64,000 nt of DNA, taken from assembly GCA_947447355.1 (NCBI GenBank), contig CANFJF010000004.1, positions 34,969 through 98,968 on the forward strand. The letters are read 5' to 3'. Both the position numbers and the translations under genes were made by a program. Below, piece by piece: positions 1-8,947 of the stretch (positions are counted from its first letter, which is position 1; the number at the start of each line of letters is the position of its first letter). The notes below the pieces were generated by a model. That model saw only the letters and a program-made list of their open reading frames with translations, did not search any database and had not been told where the DNA came from. Source of the stretch: Comamonadaceae bacterium (GTDB lineage Bacteria > Pseudomonadota > Gammaproteobacteria > Burkholderiales > Burkholderiaceae_C).

Positions 1-45
1 CAGCCCCGCGTTTTCACCACGCTGCCAACCTTTCACTTTTCCGCT

Positions 46-966
46 TTGCGTCGCACTCCTCCTCTCAACCCGCTGCGTGTCTTTGAGACCGTGGCGCGCA
101 CCAACAACCTGACGGCTGCCGCGCATGAACTGCATGTCACCCAGTCGGCAGTCAGCCGGCAGATCGCCGTGCTGGAAGCCTATCTCGGGGTCGAATTGCT
201 GCGGCGCGAACGTCATGGCGTCAGTCTCACACGCGTTGGCCAGGCCTATGCAGCGCAAGTGATGCCGGCCTTCGCCGCCATCCAGGCCGCCACCGAAGCA
301 CTTCTGCAAGACACCAGCGACGGCGCACTGCGGCTGCGTACTTACACCACCTTTGCGGCCAAATGGCTGATCCCACGCTTGCCCGACTTTCAGGCCGATG
401 GACTCGGCTTGGAGGTGCGCATCAGCACCGGAGTGCCTGATGTTGATTTCGACCGCGACCCGGTCGATCTGGCGATTCAGTTTGGTGATGGTCATTGGCC
501 GAATGCGCAGGTCGATTTTCTTTTTTCGGACCACATTGAGCCGGTCTGCTCGCCGCGCTTTTTAGCGCAGCATGCCCCGGAGCGACAGCACCCAGAATCC
601 CTCCTGCGTCAACGCTTGCTGGAAGCCCATTACCGACGCAACGATTGGGCGCAATGGCTTGCGCTGAACGAGCTCACCGACATGACGACACAGAGCGCGC
701 GTATGAGCTTTAACAGCTCGGTATTGACACTCCAAGCAGCCGTCGACGGCCTGGGCATCGCCATGGGCCAACCCCGACTGCTGACGTCGGAGCTTGAAAG
801 TGGCTTGCTAGTCCGTCCCTTTGATGGCAGCCGCTGGGGACCACTGCGCAGCGAGCGCGCTTATTATTTGCTGCGCCCATTGCATCAACGTGAAAGCCCA
901 AAAATCAACGCCTTCAGAGACTGGCTGCTGAAAACGGTGGCTGCATTGCCACCGCTGGCCGCTTGA
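46..966 (+). CDS. LysR-family transcriptional regulator (GcvA-like)
   Basis: DNA-binding regulator with an N-terminal winged helix-turn-helix (about residues 20-60, containing VTQSAVSRQIAVLE) and a C-terminal periplasmic-binding-like effector domain, about 306 residues in total, which is normal for LysR proteins. The opening PPLNPLRVFE is typical of the GcvA subgroup. The start is a TTG with no clear ribosome binding site, and the frame stays open to the left edge of the window, so the true start could lie upstream of the window. It converges on the Bug-protein gene, 13 bp away, so its target is more likely to the left than to the right. Effector unknown. Confidence 0.85.
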   Translation: MRRTPPLNPLRVFETVARTNNLTAAAHELHVTQSAVSRQIAVLEAYLGVELLRRERHGVSLTRVGQAYAAQVMPAFAAIQAATEALLQDTSDGALRLRTYTTFAAKWLIPRLPDFQADGLGLEVRISTGVPDVDFDRDPVDLAIQFGDGHWPNAQVDFLFSDHIEPVCSPRFLAQHAPERQHPESLLRQRLLEAHYRRNDWAQWLALNELTDMTTQSARMSFNSSVLTLQAAVDGLGIAMGQPRLLTSELESGLLVRPFDGSRWGPLRSERAYYLLRPLHQRESPKINAFRDWLLKTVAALPPLAA

Positions 967-979
967 TGTGAGCTGACGC

Positions 980-1969
980 TCAATTCAAGCGGAGATTGAG
1001 ACTCTTGATCAACGCACCATAGCTGCTGCTTTCGTGGGCCAAATAAGCACGAAACTCTGCCGGCGTGCTGCCCACCACCACGGCACCTTGGGCCATCAGT
1101 CTGTCGTTGACGTCCGGTGCGGCCAGTGCTTTTGCAATTTCGCGCTGCAACTTGTCGACGATCTCGGGAGGCGTTTTGGCCGGTGCGAGCAGGCCACTCC
1201 AAGAGTCAATCTCGACCCCTGGCAAGCCAACTTCAGCCATGGTCGGCACATCTGGCAACTGCGGCAAGCGCTTTGCCGAGGCCACAGCCAAGGCACGCAA
1301 ACGACCATCCTTGAAATAAGGCACGGCAGACAAAGAGGTCATGAAACCCATCGAGACCTGACCCCCCATCAGGTCATTGAGCGCTGGGGACGCACCTTTG
1401 TAAGGGATATGAATGAGCTTCACCCCGGCCTTTTGTTGCAACAACTCACCCGCCAGATGTTGAGAGCCCCCCGCACCAGACGATGAAAAACTCAGCTTGC
1501 CGGGCTCCTTGCGCGCCATCGTCATCAACTCGGCCAGCGTCTTGGCGGAATTCGGGGGAACAGCCAAAATACACGGCGCCGACATCACTTGGCTGATAGG
1601 CTCAAAGCTGCGCATCGCGTCGAATTTCAAGTCTTTGTACAGATAACCATTGATGGACAGCGGCGCCGCCGCCATCAACAGCGTCAGCCCATCGGGTGCA
1701 GCACGCGCCACTATTTCAGACGCTAAATTGGAACCCGCGCCCGGCCGGTTTTCAACCAGGACAGGTTGTCCAAAGACGATCTGCAACTTGGCGGCAACCA
1801 TTCGGGCCGCCAGGTCGGTGGGGCCGCCAGCAGAAAAACCCACGATGATTTTGATCGGCGCTGATGGATAGCCATTGGCGCTGCCTTGGGCTTGCGCCAG
1901 CGAACTCACGCCGCCGAAACCGAGACACAGTGAAGCCATCAAGGCCGGAATTTTTTTCATCATCTTCAT
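980..1969 (-). CDS. Bug-family (TctC-like) periplasmic substrate-binding protein
   Basis: Extracytoplasmic solute-binding protein of the Bug family, which binds carboxylates and similar small anions and is greatly expanded in Burkholderiales. A Sec signal peptide covers about residues 1-27 (MKMMKKIPALM to AQAQ). The family motif PIKIIVGFSAGGPTDLAAR follows. I chose the ATG at 1969 because AGGGA lies about 8 bases upstream of it; the longer frame to 2011 would start inside the end of the preceding gene. No TctA/TctB membrane genes are nearby, so it is an orphan binding protein. It lies downstream of, and is probably co-transcribed with, the acyl-CoA dehydrogenase. Ligand unknown. Confidence 0.9.
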   Translation of the reverse strand: MKMMKKIPALMASLCLGFGGVSSLAQAQGSANGYPSAPIKIIVGFSAGGPTDLAARMVAAKLQIVFGQPVLVENRPGAGSNLASEIVARAAPDGLTLLMAAAPLSINGYLYKDLKFDAMRSFEPISQVMSAPCILAVPPNSAKTLAELMTMARKEPGKLSFSSSGAGGSQHLAGELLQQKAGVKLIHIPYKGASPALNDLMGGQVSMGFMTSLSAVPYFKDGRLRALAVASAKRLPQLPDVPTMAEVGLPGVEIDSWSGLLAPAKTPPEIVDKLQREIAKALAAPDVNDRLMAQGAVVVGSTPAEFRAYLAHESSSYGALIKSLNLRLN

Positions 1970-2011
1970 GCTTGTGTCCCTTTTGGTTTTTAATTCTTCA
2001 AGCCCATTCAC

Positions 2012-3169
2012 TCAAGCCGAGCGCGACGGTCGCTGCGAAAAACTACGCTCAAAAACGCCTTCGGCAATTCGGTTTTTCAGCATCTCAATCGAGCCTCCCG
2101 CGATCATCCAGCCGCGAATGCGCCGGAGGCAATATTCAACGATGGTGTCACGGCTGTAGCCGGTACCGCCCATCGTCTGCAAAGCTTCGTTGGCGACATC
2201 CCAGCCGGCCTGATTACACGCCAGCTTGGCCATCGCTGTGCTGTGCGCGCTTGGCAGACCATGTTCGCCCTCCATCGCCGCTTTGTAAAGCAACAACTGC
2301 GCAGATTCCAGCTTCATCGTCATCTCGGCAAACTTCCACTGAATGCCCTGAAATTCGCACAAAGGGCGGTTGAACTGCTTGCGGATCAGCACGTGTTCAC
2401 GGGCGATATTGAAGCAATGACGACCCAGCGCCAGTGAGCGCGAGGCATTGCCCAAGCGCTCCACGTTGAAGCCTGAAATTTGCTTTTTGAAGCCACCCAC
2501 ACCGAGTAAAACCTGCGAAGCGGGAATGCGACATTCTTCAAAAAACAGCGGACACCATTGCTCACCACTCATGAAGGCCGATGACTCGCCAATGCTGAAA
2601 CCGGGCGTGCCGCGCTCGATCAACACAGAGCCAATGCCCTCGGTGCCGGGGCCGAAACGCAGGTAAATCAGAAACAAGGAAGCGTCCGGGCTGTGCGTCG
2701 AAAACACTTTGCTGCCATTGATGACGTAGTCGTCACCATCGCGGCGGGCACTGGTTTGCAGCTCAGTCACGGCAGAGCCCGCCTCGGGCTCGCTCATGCC
2801 GAGCGAGATGAGCTGCTCGCCGCTCAGCAAGCCTGGCAACCAGCGCGCTTTTTGCGCCGGACTGGCGTATTCGACAAAGGTGCGAATCGGCCCAAAGTTA
2901 CCCGCCTGCACGATGTCTGCACTCTTGGGGCAGACCAAGGCGACCTCCTGAATCGCCAGCACAGCGTGCATCAGCGATCCACCCTGCCCGCCGTCTTCCT
3001 CGGAAAAGGCAATGCCTAACAAACCTTGCGCCGCCAGCTGACGCGCGACGTCGACTGGATAAACGCTGGAATGGGCGAGCTGCAAAGCGCCGTCGGCCAG
3101 TTTTGATTGTGCGAAACGACGCACCGAATCCGCAAAGCTGGTGTGCTCTTCGCTCAGATTGAAATCCAT
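2012..3169 (-). CDS. Acyl-CoA dehydrogenase family protein
   Basis: FAD-dependent alpha,beta-dehydrogenase of an acyl-CoA, about 385 residues. The N-terminal helical domain, middle beta domain (LGMSEPEAGSAVTELQTSARRDG, the flavin/substrate region) and C-terminal helical domain (QTMGGTGYSRD) are all present. The C-terminal position that carries the catalytic Glu in short/medium-chain enzymes is Gly (AGGSIEM), while a Glu occurs in NVERLGNAS, the place used by isovaleryl- and long-chain-type enzymes. The ATG at 3169 is preceded by GGAGAACCT; the longer frame to 3199 lacks this support. Divergent from the PrpD gene at 3409 and followed directly by the Bug protein gene. Substrate not predictable. 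Confidence 0.88.
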   Translation of the reverse strand: MDFNLSEEHTSFADSVRRFAQSKLADGALQLAHSSVYPVDVARQLAAQGLLGIAFSEEDGGQGGSLMHAVLAIQEVALVCPKSADIVQAGNFGPIRTFVEYASPAQKARWLPGLLSGEQLISLGMSEPEAGSAVTELQTSARRDGDDYVINGSKVFSTHSPDASLFLIYLRFGPGTEGIGSVLIERGTPGFSIGESSAFMSGEQWCPLFFEECRIPASQVLLGVGGFKKQISGFNVERLGNASRSLALGRHCFNIAREHVLIRKQFNRPLCEFQGIQWKFAEMTMKLESAQLLLYKAAMEGEHGLPSAHSTAMAKLACNQAGWDVANEALQTMGGTGYSRDTIVEYCLRRIRGWMIAGGSIEMLKNRIAEGVFERSFSQRPSRSA

Positions 3170-3408
3170 AGGTTCTCCAAGATGGCTTGCGCCAAACAAA
3201 TACGACGGCCTGATTTTGTTTCCGCGACGACGCTTTGAGAGCTTCAGATTGCACCAGTAGTCATGAGGTAAGGTTATGTCTTGAGACCAATTTCAGCCCC
3301 AAGCCGACAGAAAACTCATGGCAAGGCCACAAATGCGCATTGCCAACGTCGGGGATGTGAGGCAAAAATAAGCTTTTAAAAATAATTTCTTTTTAGACGG
3401 CACGACGC
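3170..3408. promoter_or_regulatory. Divergent intergenic region between acyl-CoA dehydrogenase and PrpD-1
   Basis: About 240 bp separate two divergent genes, so both promoters should lie here. The stretch next to the PrpD start is AT-rich (about 3366-3395). I could not assign -35/-10 boxes or a convincing operator by eye. Confidence 0.4.
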
Positions 3409-4749
3409 ATGACCACCACGACCCAAACTTTTGCGGCATTTGCTTGCAACCTGAACCGACAGCCGCTCGCGCCCGACGTCATTCACCACGCCAAACGCGC
3501 CGTGATCGACTGGTACGCGGCATGGCTGCCAGGCGCCGTGGTGGAACCGGCCACCCGACTCGAGCAGGCGCTGGCAGAAGATCTAGACCGCGGCAACGCA
3601 AAACTCGCGCTTGGGCGCGCTGCCAGTACCCGCACCGCCGCCTTGATCAATGGCACCGCAGCGCATACGGCGGAAGTCGATGACATTTACCGCGAAGCGA
3701 TTTACCACCCTGGCGCGCCGACCATCGCCGCGGCTTGGGCCGTCGGCCAAGAGCAGCAAGCCAGCGGCCTGCAGGTGCTCAAGGCCGTAGTGGCCGGTTA
3801 CGAAATTTCGACCCGCATCGGCGCCGCACTGGGCCGCGCTCATTACCAGTATTGGCACAACACCGGCACGGTCGGCAGCTTTGGCGCAGCAGCGGCAGCG
3901 GCTACTTTGTACGAGCTTGAACCTGCACCCTACGCGCATGCCTTGGCGACCGTCGGCACTTTTGCAGCGGGCTTGCAGCAGGCCTTTCGCATGGATTCGA
4001 TGTCGAAACCCTTGCACGCAGGACGGGCGGCCGAAGCCGGTGTGCTGGCGGCGCAGATGGCGCGCGCTGGCGTCACCGGGTCGCTGGATATTCTGGAGGG
4101 CGACGCCGGCTTGGGCCGCGCCATGAGCAATGGACCTGACTGGCTGGCAGCGGTCGCCACGCTCGGACGCGATTTTCATGTGACGCGCATGACCTTCAAG
4201 ACCCACGCCTGCTGCGGCCATACCTTTGCCCCGATCGACGGTGCACTGGCCTTGCAACGGCAACTCGGCATCCGGGCTGACGACATCGAGACACTTCGCA
4301 TCAGCACTTACCGTCCGGCACTGGACGTGGCCGGTAATCCCAATCCACAGACGGCGGCTGAAGCCCGCTTCAGCGTGCCCTACGTGGTGGCCACAGCGTT
4401 GCTGTATGGGAGTGTGCGCTTGTCGGCGTTTGATGCCAGCCGACTGGCCGACCCGGCCATTCGTCAATTGATGCAACGCATTGAACTGTGTGTTGATCCA
4501 GCGATCGATGCCGCGTTCCCGGGCAAACGCGCCGCACACATCCACATTCAAACCCGCGATGGTCGCAGCGGTGAGCACCTGCAACCGACCCGCAAAGGCG
4601 ATCCCGAAGAACCCCTGAGCGACACCGATCTGGACGACAAGTTCATGGAACTGGCCAGCCCCGTCATTGGCGACGCAACGGCTCGCCAGCTCCTCCACAT
4701 CTTGTGGGCACTGGATGTCCAGCAAGACATCCGATCCCTGCAGCGCTGA
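3409..4749 (+). CDS. MmgE/PrpD family protein (copy 1)
   Basis: 446-residue member of the MmgE/PrpD family, which includes 2-methylcitrate dehydratase, cis-aconitate decarboxylase and iminodisuccinate epimerase. Family features seen are the early ALINGTAAHTAEVDD segment, the PTIAAAWAVG segment, the MSKPLHAGRAAEAGVLAA segment and the CCGHTFAPIDGAL segment. The reaction cannot be assigned: family members act on small di- and tricarboxylates as dehydratases, decarboxylases or epimerases. This is one of three divergent paralogues in the first 18 kb. It converges on the IclR regulator gene 21 bp downstream. Confidence 0.88.
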   Translation: MTTTTQTFAAFACNLNRQPLAPDVIHHAKRAVIDWYAAWLPGAVVEPATRLEQALAEDLDRGNAKLALGRAASTRTAALINGTAAHTAEVDDIYREAIYHPGAPTIAAAWAVGQEQQASGLQVLKAVVAGYEISTRIGAALGRAHYQYWHNTGTVGSFGAAAAAATLYELEPAPYAHALATVGTFAAGLQQAFRMDSMSKPLHAGRAAEAGVLAAQMARAGVTGSLDILEGDAGLGRAMSNGPDWLAAVATLGRDFHVTRMTFKTHACCGHTFAPIDGALALQRQLGIRADDIETLRISTYRPALDVAGNPNPQTAAEARFSVPYVVATALLYGSVRLSAFDASRLADPAIRQLMQRIELCVDPAIDAAFPGKRAAHIHIQTRDGRSGEHLQPTRKGDPEEPLSDTDLDDKFMELASPVIGDATARQLLHILWALDVQQDIRSLQR

Positions 4750-4770
4750 ATCACTGGCGGTAACCCGCCG

Positions 4771-5616
4771 TCACACCCCCAGCCGCATCCTTTCGTAGGC
4801 GTTGCTGTTGAGCTGAATGGACAACTCCTCCGCATACTTTTGCAGCAGAGCGATCTGGGCTGGGTGCGGTGGGTCAGGGATTTCCTGCACCGAACCCACG
4901 ATGCCGAGCGAGCCGGCAAGCACATTGTCGTCCCGAAAAACAGGCACCACGACCGTGTTGATGCCCACCATCATTTCCCCCGCAGCGTAGTCATAGAGCC
5001 GCTGGCGGATCAGCGGCAACCGGGCTAAAACGCTCTCGCGATCAATCAGAGAGCTGTCGGTTTCGGGCAGTAGCGCACTCGACAACAGCGCTTGCTGTGC
5101 CTCAGCTGAGGCATACGCCAGCGTCAGCCGCCCAAAGGCTGAGCAATGCGGCAAAGGCCGGTTTCCGGGCTTCACCGAGATGCAAATCCGTGCATAAATA
5201 TTGTCCGCGGTGGCAATGACCATTGGCTGATCATTGATCGGAATGGCCAAAACGGCCGTCTGCCGCAGTTCGTCGCGCAACTTGATCAGATACGGCTCCG
5301 CACGGTAGCGCAGATCGAATTGCGCCCCCGCCGCCTCCCCGAGTTGAAACAGGCGCCATCCGAGCCGATAGCGTTCAGTCGCGTGCTCCTGCTCGACGAT
5401 CCCCATCTCTTTGAGGGTGGCCAGATGCCGGTGGATGCGGGGTTTGGTCTCCCCCATCTTGTCGGCCAGTTCCGTGATGCGCATGGCACGCCGTGCCAGT
5501 GCCATCTCGTTGAGCATGCGCATGGCCACTTTGACAGCATCCACTGAGTTCGGTTTACGCAGGGCGGAACCCCTGCGTGCCTTCAAGGGTGTCGTTTGAG
5601 AGTCAGATGTAGGCAT
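4771..5616 (-). CDS. IclR-family transcriptional regulator
   Basis: About 281 residues with an N-terminal winged helix-turn-helix (around residues 28-90, MRITELADKMGETKPRIHRHL) and a C-terminal GAF-like effector domain. IclR proteins commonly control aromatic and carboxylate catabolic genes. I take the ATG at 5616; a TTG at 5619 is possible. It is divergent from the CobW-hydantoinase-transporter cluster and separated from it by about 150 bp that contain a perfect inverted repeat (5684-5699), so it is the obvious candidate regulator of that cluster. Effector unknown. Confidence 0.88.
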   Translation of the reverse strand: MPTSDSQTTPLKARRGSALRKPNSVDAVKVAMRMLNEMALARRAMRITELADKMGETKPRIHRHLATLKEMGIVEQEHATERYRLGWRLFQLGEAAGAQFDLRYRAEPYLIKLRDELRQTAVLAIPINDQPMVIATADNIYARICISVKPGNRPLPHCSAFGRLTLAYASAEAQQALLSSALLPETDSSLIDRESVLARLPLIRQRLYDYAAGEMMVGINTVVVPVFRDDNVLAGSLGIVGSVQEIPDPPHPAQIALLQKYAEELSIQLNSNAYERMRLGV

Positions 5617-5683
5617 CAATATTGCTTATAAATATATTTCAACAAAGCACAAATAATACGGATGAACAGTACTTCGCGCCATG

Positions 5684-5699
5684 CTAGAGTCGTCTAGCG
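5684..5699. promoter_or_regulatory. Putative operator: perfect inverted repeat in the IclR/CobW intergenic region
   Basis: GCTAGA, four-base spacer GTCG, TCTAGC: a perfect 6+6 bp dyad about 68 bp upstream of the IclR ATG and 71 bp upstream of the CobW-like ATG. Position and symmetry fit an operator for the divergent IclR regulator. No experimental motif is known to me for this regulator. Confidence 0.4.
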
Positions 5700-5769
5700 T
5701 AATAGAATTTCGCAGAGCGTAAAAATAACTTCCGAAAAATTCATCCCTGAGTCCTGTGTTAATCCATCC

Positions 5770-6807
5770 ATGATCGTTTTTGACTTGCTCACCGGCTTTC
5801 TCGGCAGTGGAAAAACCACCCTGCTGAACGCCTTCCTGAAAACGGGGGCAGGGACAGACACGGCCGTCATCGTCAATGAATTCGGGGCTATTGGCCTAGA
5901 TCAACTGCTTTACAAAGAGCTTTCCGAAGACGTCTACCTGCTGGACTCCGGTTGCCTGTGCTGCACCGTGACCCACTCGCTGCGCGAGACCTTGCTGGAA
6001 ATTAAGAACCTCTCCAACCGACTCGGGCGCCCGCCCTTGCAACGCGTGGTCATCGAGACCACCGGCCTGGCCGACCCGCTGCCGGTTTTGCACGCCCTGC
6101 TTGGCGACAAGGCCTTGATGCCCCACTTTAGGCTCGGGCAAGTCATCACCACCGTTGATGCGGTGCAAGGCGCAGCGCAACTGGTGCAGCACATGGAGTC
6201 CCGCCGCCAAGCCAGCGTCGCCGAGCATTTGGTCATCACAAAAACTGACATGGCGAACCCCGACCAGCTGCAATCACTGAGACAACACCTGCATCAAATC
6301 AACCCACGGGCGCAGGTCACGGAATCGGTGGACGGACATGCCGCAGCGTCAGTGTTCAGCACGGCGGTTGGTGACCGCAGCCTGCAACTCCTGCCCACCG
6401 CAACTTTCTTCATCCCTGGCACCTCCGCTCCGCGCGGCGTCTTGACCCACGGTAGCGGCAGCGACATCGGCTCATGGAGCACGTTCACCGACATCCGGCC
6501 AACCTGGGTCGGCATCGCGGCGTGGTGGAACTTGCTCATCCTACAGTTCGGCAACCAGTTGCTGCGCTGCAAGGGGTTGCTGTCAGTGAACGATGCACGT
6601 CCCTTCGTCCTGATTCAAGGTGTCGGCAAGGTCTTCCACTCTCCGACCTTCTTGCCCACATGGCCAGACGCCGATCCGCGGGGGCGTATTGTTTGTATTG
6701 GCTCAAAGCTCGACCCGGTCTGGTTACAGGCCAGTTTGCGTGCACTGACCATCACAGAAGCATCGGCACGCCCCCAAAACCTGAACGAATTGAACGATTG
6801 TTTTTAA
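5770..6807 (+). CDS. CobW/COG0523-type G3E GTPase, putative metallochaperone
   Basis: 345-residue GTPase. Walker A is GFLGSGKTT (residues 9-17), followed by the metal-binding CxCC motif in GCLCC (residues 61-65), which is the hallmark of COG0523 proteins. The guanine-specificity motif appears as TKTD rather than NKxD. A CobW C-terminal domain occupies about residues 230-335. There is no His-rich linker. Family members deliver zinc, iron or cobalt to target enzymes. Here the next gene, 13 bp downstream, encodes a hydantoinase-like metal-dependent amidohydrolase, so delivery of metal to that enzyme is a reasonable inference. First gene of a plus-strand cluster. Confidence 0.85.
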   Translation: MIVFDLLTGFLGSGKTTLLNAFLKTGAGTDTAVIVNEFGAIGLDQLLYKELSEDVYLLDSGCLCCTVTHSLRETLLEIKNLSNRLGRPPLQRVVIETTGLADPLPVLHALLGDKALMPHFRLGQVITTVDAVQGAAQLVQHMESRRQASVAEHLVITKTDMANPDQLQSLRQHLHQINPRAQVTESVDGHAAASVFSTAVGDRSLQLLPTATFFIPGTSAPRGVLTHGSGSDIGSWSTFTDIRPTWVGIAAWWNLLILQFGNQLLRCKGLLSVNDARPFVLIQGVGKVFHSPTFLPTWPDADPRGRIVCIGSKLDPVWLQASLRALTITEASARPQNLNELNDCF

Positions 6808-6820
6808 GGAACACACAACC

Positions 6821-8215
6821 ATGACGACTGCGGAATTCGTACTGCGAGACGGTACTTTGGTGGATGCGACGACGGACGGAACCACCATGGACTTGCTGAT
6901 TCGTGACGGCAAAATTGTCGGCCACCTGGCGCCCGGCACACCGGTTGACGCCTCGATCCCCGTCAAGTCGGCCAAGGGCCTCCACGTCTTTCCGGGACTC
7001 ATCGATGCGCATGTGCACTTCGGTTTCGGCGAGAAGATCACCGAGTATGAAACCGAGACCATCTATGCCGCGCAGGGCGGCTTCACCACGGTACTCGGTT
7101 ACTTCCTGAACAACGAAGCCTATGCGGATGTGTTTCAGCGCGAGCAGGGCTATGCCAAAACGCGCGCGTATATCGACTACGCCTTTCACTTCAGCACGGC
7201 CAATGAAGAACACATCAAAGAACTGGCGGACTACGTCAAGACCTACGGCGTCACCTCGTTCAAGTACTTCATGAACTTCAAGGGTGAAGAAGGCCGCTAT
7301 CTGGGCCTGGACGGCACCGATGACGGCTACTTCTACGAGCTGCTCGCCAAGGCGGCCTCCTTGGGTGACATCAAGGTGGTCTGCCACACTGAGAACATCG
7401 AGATCGTCAACCGCATTCGCAGCCGGATCCAAGCCGAAGGTGGCTCAACACTGAAAGATTGGTCAATGGCCAAGCCGGCCTTCACGGAAGCCGAAAGCTC
7501 GTTACGCGCCATGTATTTTGCCGAGCACTTGGGCGCGCAAATCTACATTCCGCACATCAGTACACGACTGGCGCTTGATGAAGTCCGCAAATGGCGCAGC
7601 CGTTATGACAAAATTTTTGTCGAAACCTGTCCGCATTACCTGACCCACACCGAAGACTCCGATCTGGGCGGCATGGGCAAAGCCAATCCCCCGTTCCGCA
7701 GCGCTGACGATGTCGACGCCATGTGGGAAGGTTTGCGCGATGGGTCGATCAACGTGGTCGCCTCCGACCATTGCCCACGTAAACGGGTCACCAAAGACAA
7801 ACCCCTTTGGCTGGCGTCGCAGGGGTTCCCCGGCACCGCCACCATCCTACCGGTGCTGCTGCACGAGGGTTACCACAAGGGACGTCTGAGCCTGCGCCGA
7901 ATCGCTGAAGTACTGACCTCGGCACCAGCTCGAATTTTCAATGTCGCCCCCGCCAAAGGCAGCCTGGAAGTGGGCAGCGATGCAGACATCACGCTGGTCG
8001 ATATCAACCTGGCGCGCGTGGTGAACCCCGCTGAGCTGGGCTCCTACTCTGACTACAGCTTGTACGAAGGCCAGACGTTCAAGGGTTGGCCTGTCGAAAC
8101 GATCGTGCGGGGGAAGACCGTCATGGCCAACGGCAAGATCACCGGACAGCCTGGCTACGGCAGCTATATCTTCCGCTCACTCTCTACACCCACCACCACA
8201 GGAGCATCAACATGA
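6821..8215 (+). CDS. Hydantoinase/dihydropyrimidinase-like cyclic amidohydrolase
   Basis: 464-residue TIM-barrel amidohydrolase. The binuclear metal site is intact: HVH in IDAHVHFGF (about residue 64), the carboxylated lysine in SFKYFMNFK (about residue 148), His in CHTEN and in PHIST, and Asp in SDHCPRKR. This set matches D-hydantoinases, dihydropyrimidinases and allantoinases, which open cyclic amides, ureides or imides. The C-terminal part shows the usual IFNVAPAKGSLEVGSDADI segment. It overlaps the following cysteine hydrolase by 4 bp (ATGA), implying translational coupling and consecutive reactions. The true ring substrate cannot be read from the sequence. Confidence 0.87.
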   Translation: MTTAEFVLRDGTLVDATTDGTTMDLLIRDGKIVGHLAPGTPVDASIPVKSAKGLHVFPGLIDAHVHFGFGEKITEYETETIYAAQGGFTTVLGYFLNNEAYADVFQREQGYAKTRAYIDYAFHFSTANEEHIKELADYVKTYGVTSFKYFMNFKGEEGRYLGLDGTDDGYFYELLAKAASLGDIKVVCHTENIEIVNRIRSRIQAEGGSTLKDWSMAKPAFTEAESSLRAMYFAEHLGAQIYIPHISTRLALDEVRKWRSRYDKIFVETCPHYLTHTEDSDLGGMGKANPPFRSADDVDAMWEGLRDGSINVVASDHCPRKRVTKDKPLWLASQGFPGTATILPVLLHEGYHKGRLSLRRIAEVLTSAPARIFNVAPAKGSLEVGSDADITLVDINLARVVNPAELGSYSDYSLYEGQTFKGWPVETIVRGKTVMANGKITGQPGYGSYIFRSLSTPTTTGAST

Positions 8216-8886
8216 AACCATGGGACGGCATCATCAGCGAAGAAGAGCAACGGGCTTACCGCGCAGCCGGTTTCGGACGTCCGACCGGTGTCGGCAAGCG
8301 CCCCGCCCTGTTGATCATTGACGTGCAATACCGCACCACGGGAACCACACCACTGCCTTTCTTTGAGGCGATCAAGGAATTCCCCACCAGCTGCGGTGAT
8401 GTGGCCTGGAAAGCCGTTGACAACATCAAGCTGTTGGTCGACGAATTTCGACAGCGCGGCTGGCCCGTCTTGTACCCGCATGTGGCGCCCAAGAACAAAA
8501 ATGAAGGCGGACGTCTGGCCGAAAAAGTGCCGGCCATCATGAACATTCCGGCGCATGGCTACGAGTTTGTCAAGGAAATCGCGCCGCAACCGGGCGATGT
8601 GTTACTACCCAAAAAACATCCCAGCGCTTTTTTCGCCACAGCCCTGACAAGTCACCTGATCGATCTACAAGCAGACACACTGGTGATCACCGGCTGCAGC
8701 ACCAGCGGCTGCGTGCGGTCCAGCGTGGTCGACGCCTTCGCCCTGAACTTCAAAGTATTGGTGCCGCAGGACGCGGTCTATGACCGGAGTCGTGTCTCCC
8801 ACGCGGTCAACCTGTTTGACATGGCCGAGAAATATGCCGATGTCGCCACCACCACTGAAACACTAGAAACCTTGCGAAAAATTTGA
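8212..8886 (+). CDS. Cysteine hydrolase, N-carbamoylsarcosine amidase/maleamate amidohydrolase-like (isochorismatase fold)
   Basis: 224 residues from the ATG at 8212, which has AGGAG upstream and overlaps the hydantoinase stop. The catalytic triad of the family is visible: Asp in LLIIDVQ, Lys in LPKKHPSAFFAT and Cys in ITGCSTSGCVRSS. The TGCxxxGCVR form is that of N-carbamoylsarcosine amidase and maleamate amidase rather than isochorismatase. Following a ring-opening amidohydrolase, the expected role is removal of the carbamoyl or amide group from the opened product. The longer frame beginning at 8086 is a read-through of the hydantoinase region. Confidence 0.87.
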   Translation: MKPWDGIISEEEQRAYRAAGFGRPTGVGKRPALLIIDVQYRTTGTTPLPFFEAIKEFPTSCGDVAWKAVDNIKLLVDEFRQRGWPVLYPHVAPKNKNEGGRLAEKVPAIMNIPAHGYEFVKEIAPQPGDVLLPKKHPSAFFATALTSHLIDLQADTLVITGCSTSGCVRSSVVDAFALNFKVLVPQDAVYDRSRVSHAVNLFDMAEKYADVATTTETLETLRKI

Positions 8887-8897
8887 TGTCCCTCGTG

Positions 8898-8922
8898 GCG
8901 GCCAAATCCGGCCGTCTTTTTA
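8898..8922 (+). terminator. Possible weak intrinsic terminator or attenuator
   Basis: CGGCC, loop AAATCC, GGCCG, then TCTTTTTATT, just after the cysteine hydrolase stop. The stem is short (5-6 bp), so it may only reduce read-through into the transporter genes. Confidence 0.4.
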
Positions 8923-8947
8923 TTGTTCCAACTGTCCTGGAAAGAAA

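Noticed and set aside
3583..4725. 380-codon minus-strand frame opposite PrpD copy 1
   Set aside because: Shadow of a well-supported gene with no recognisable motifs.
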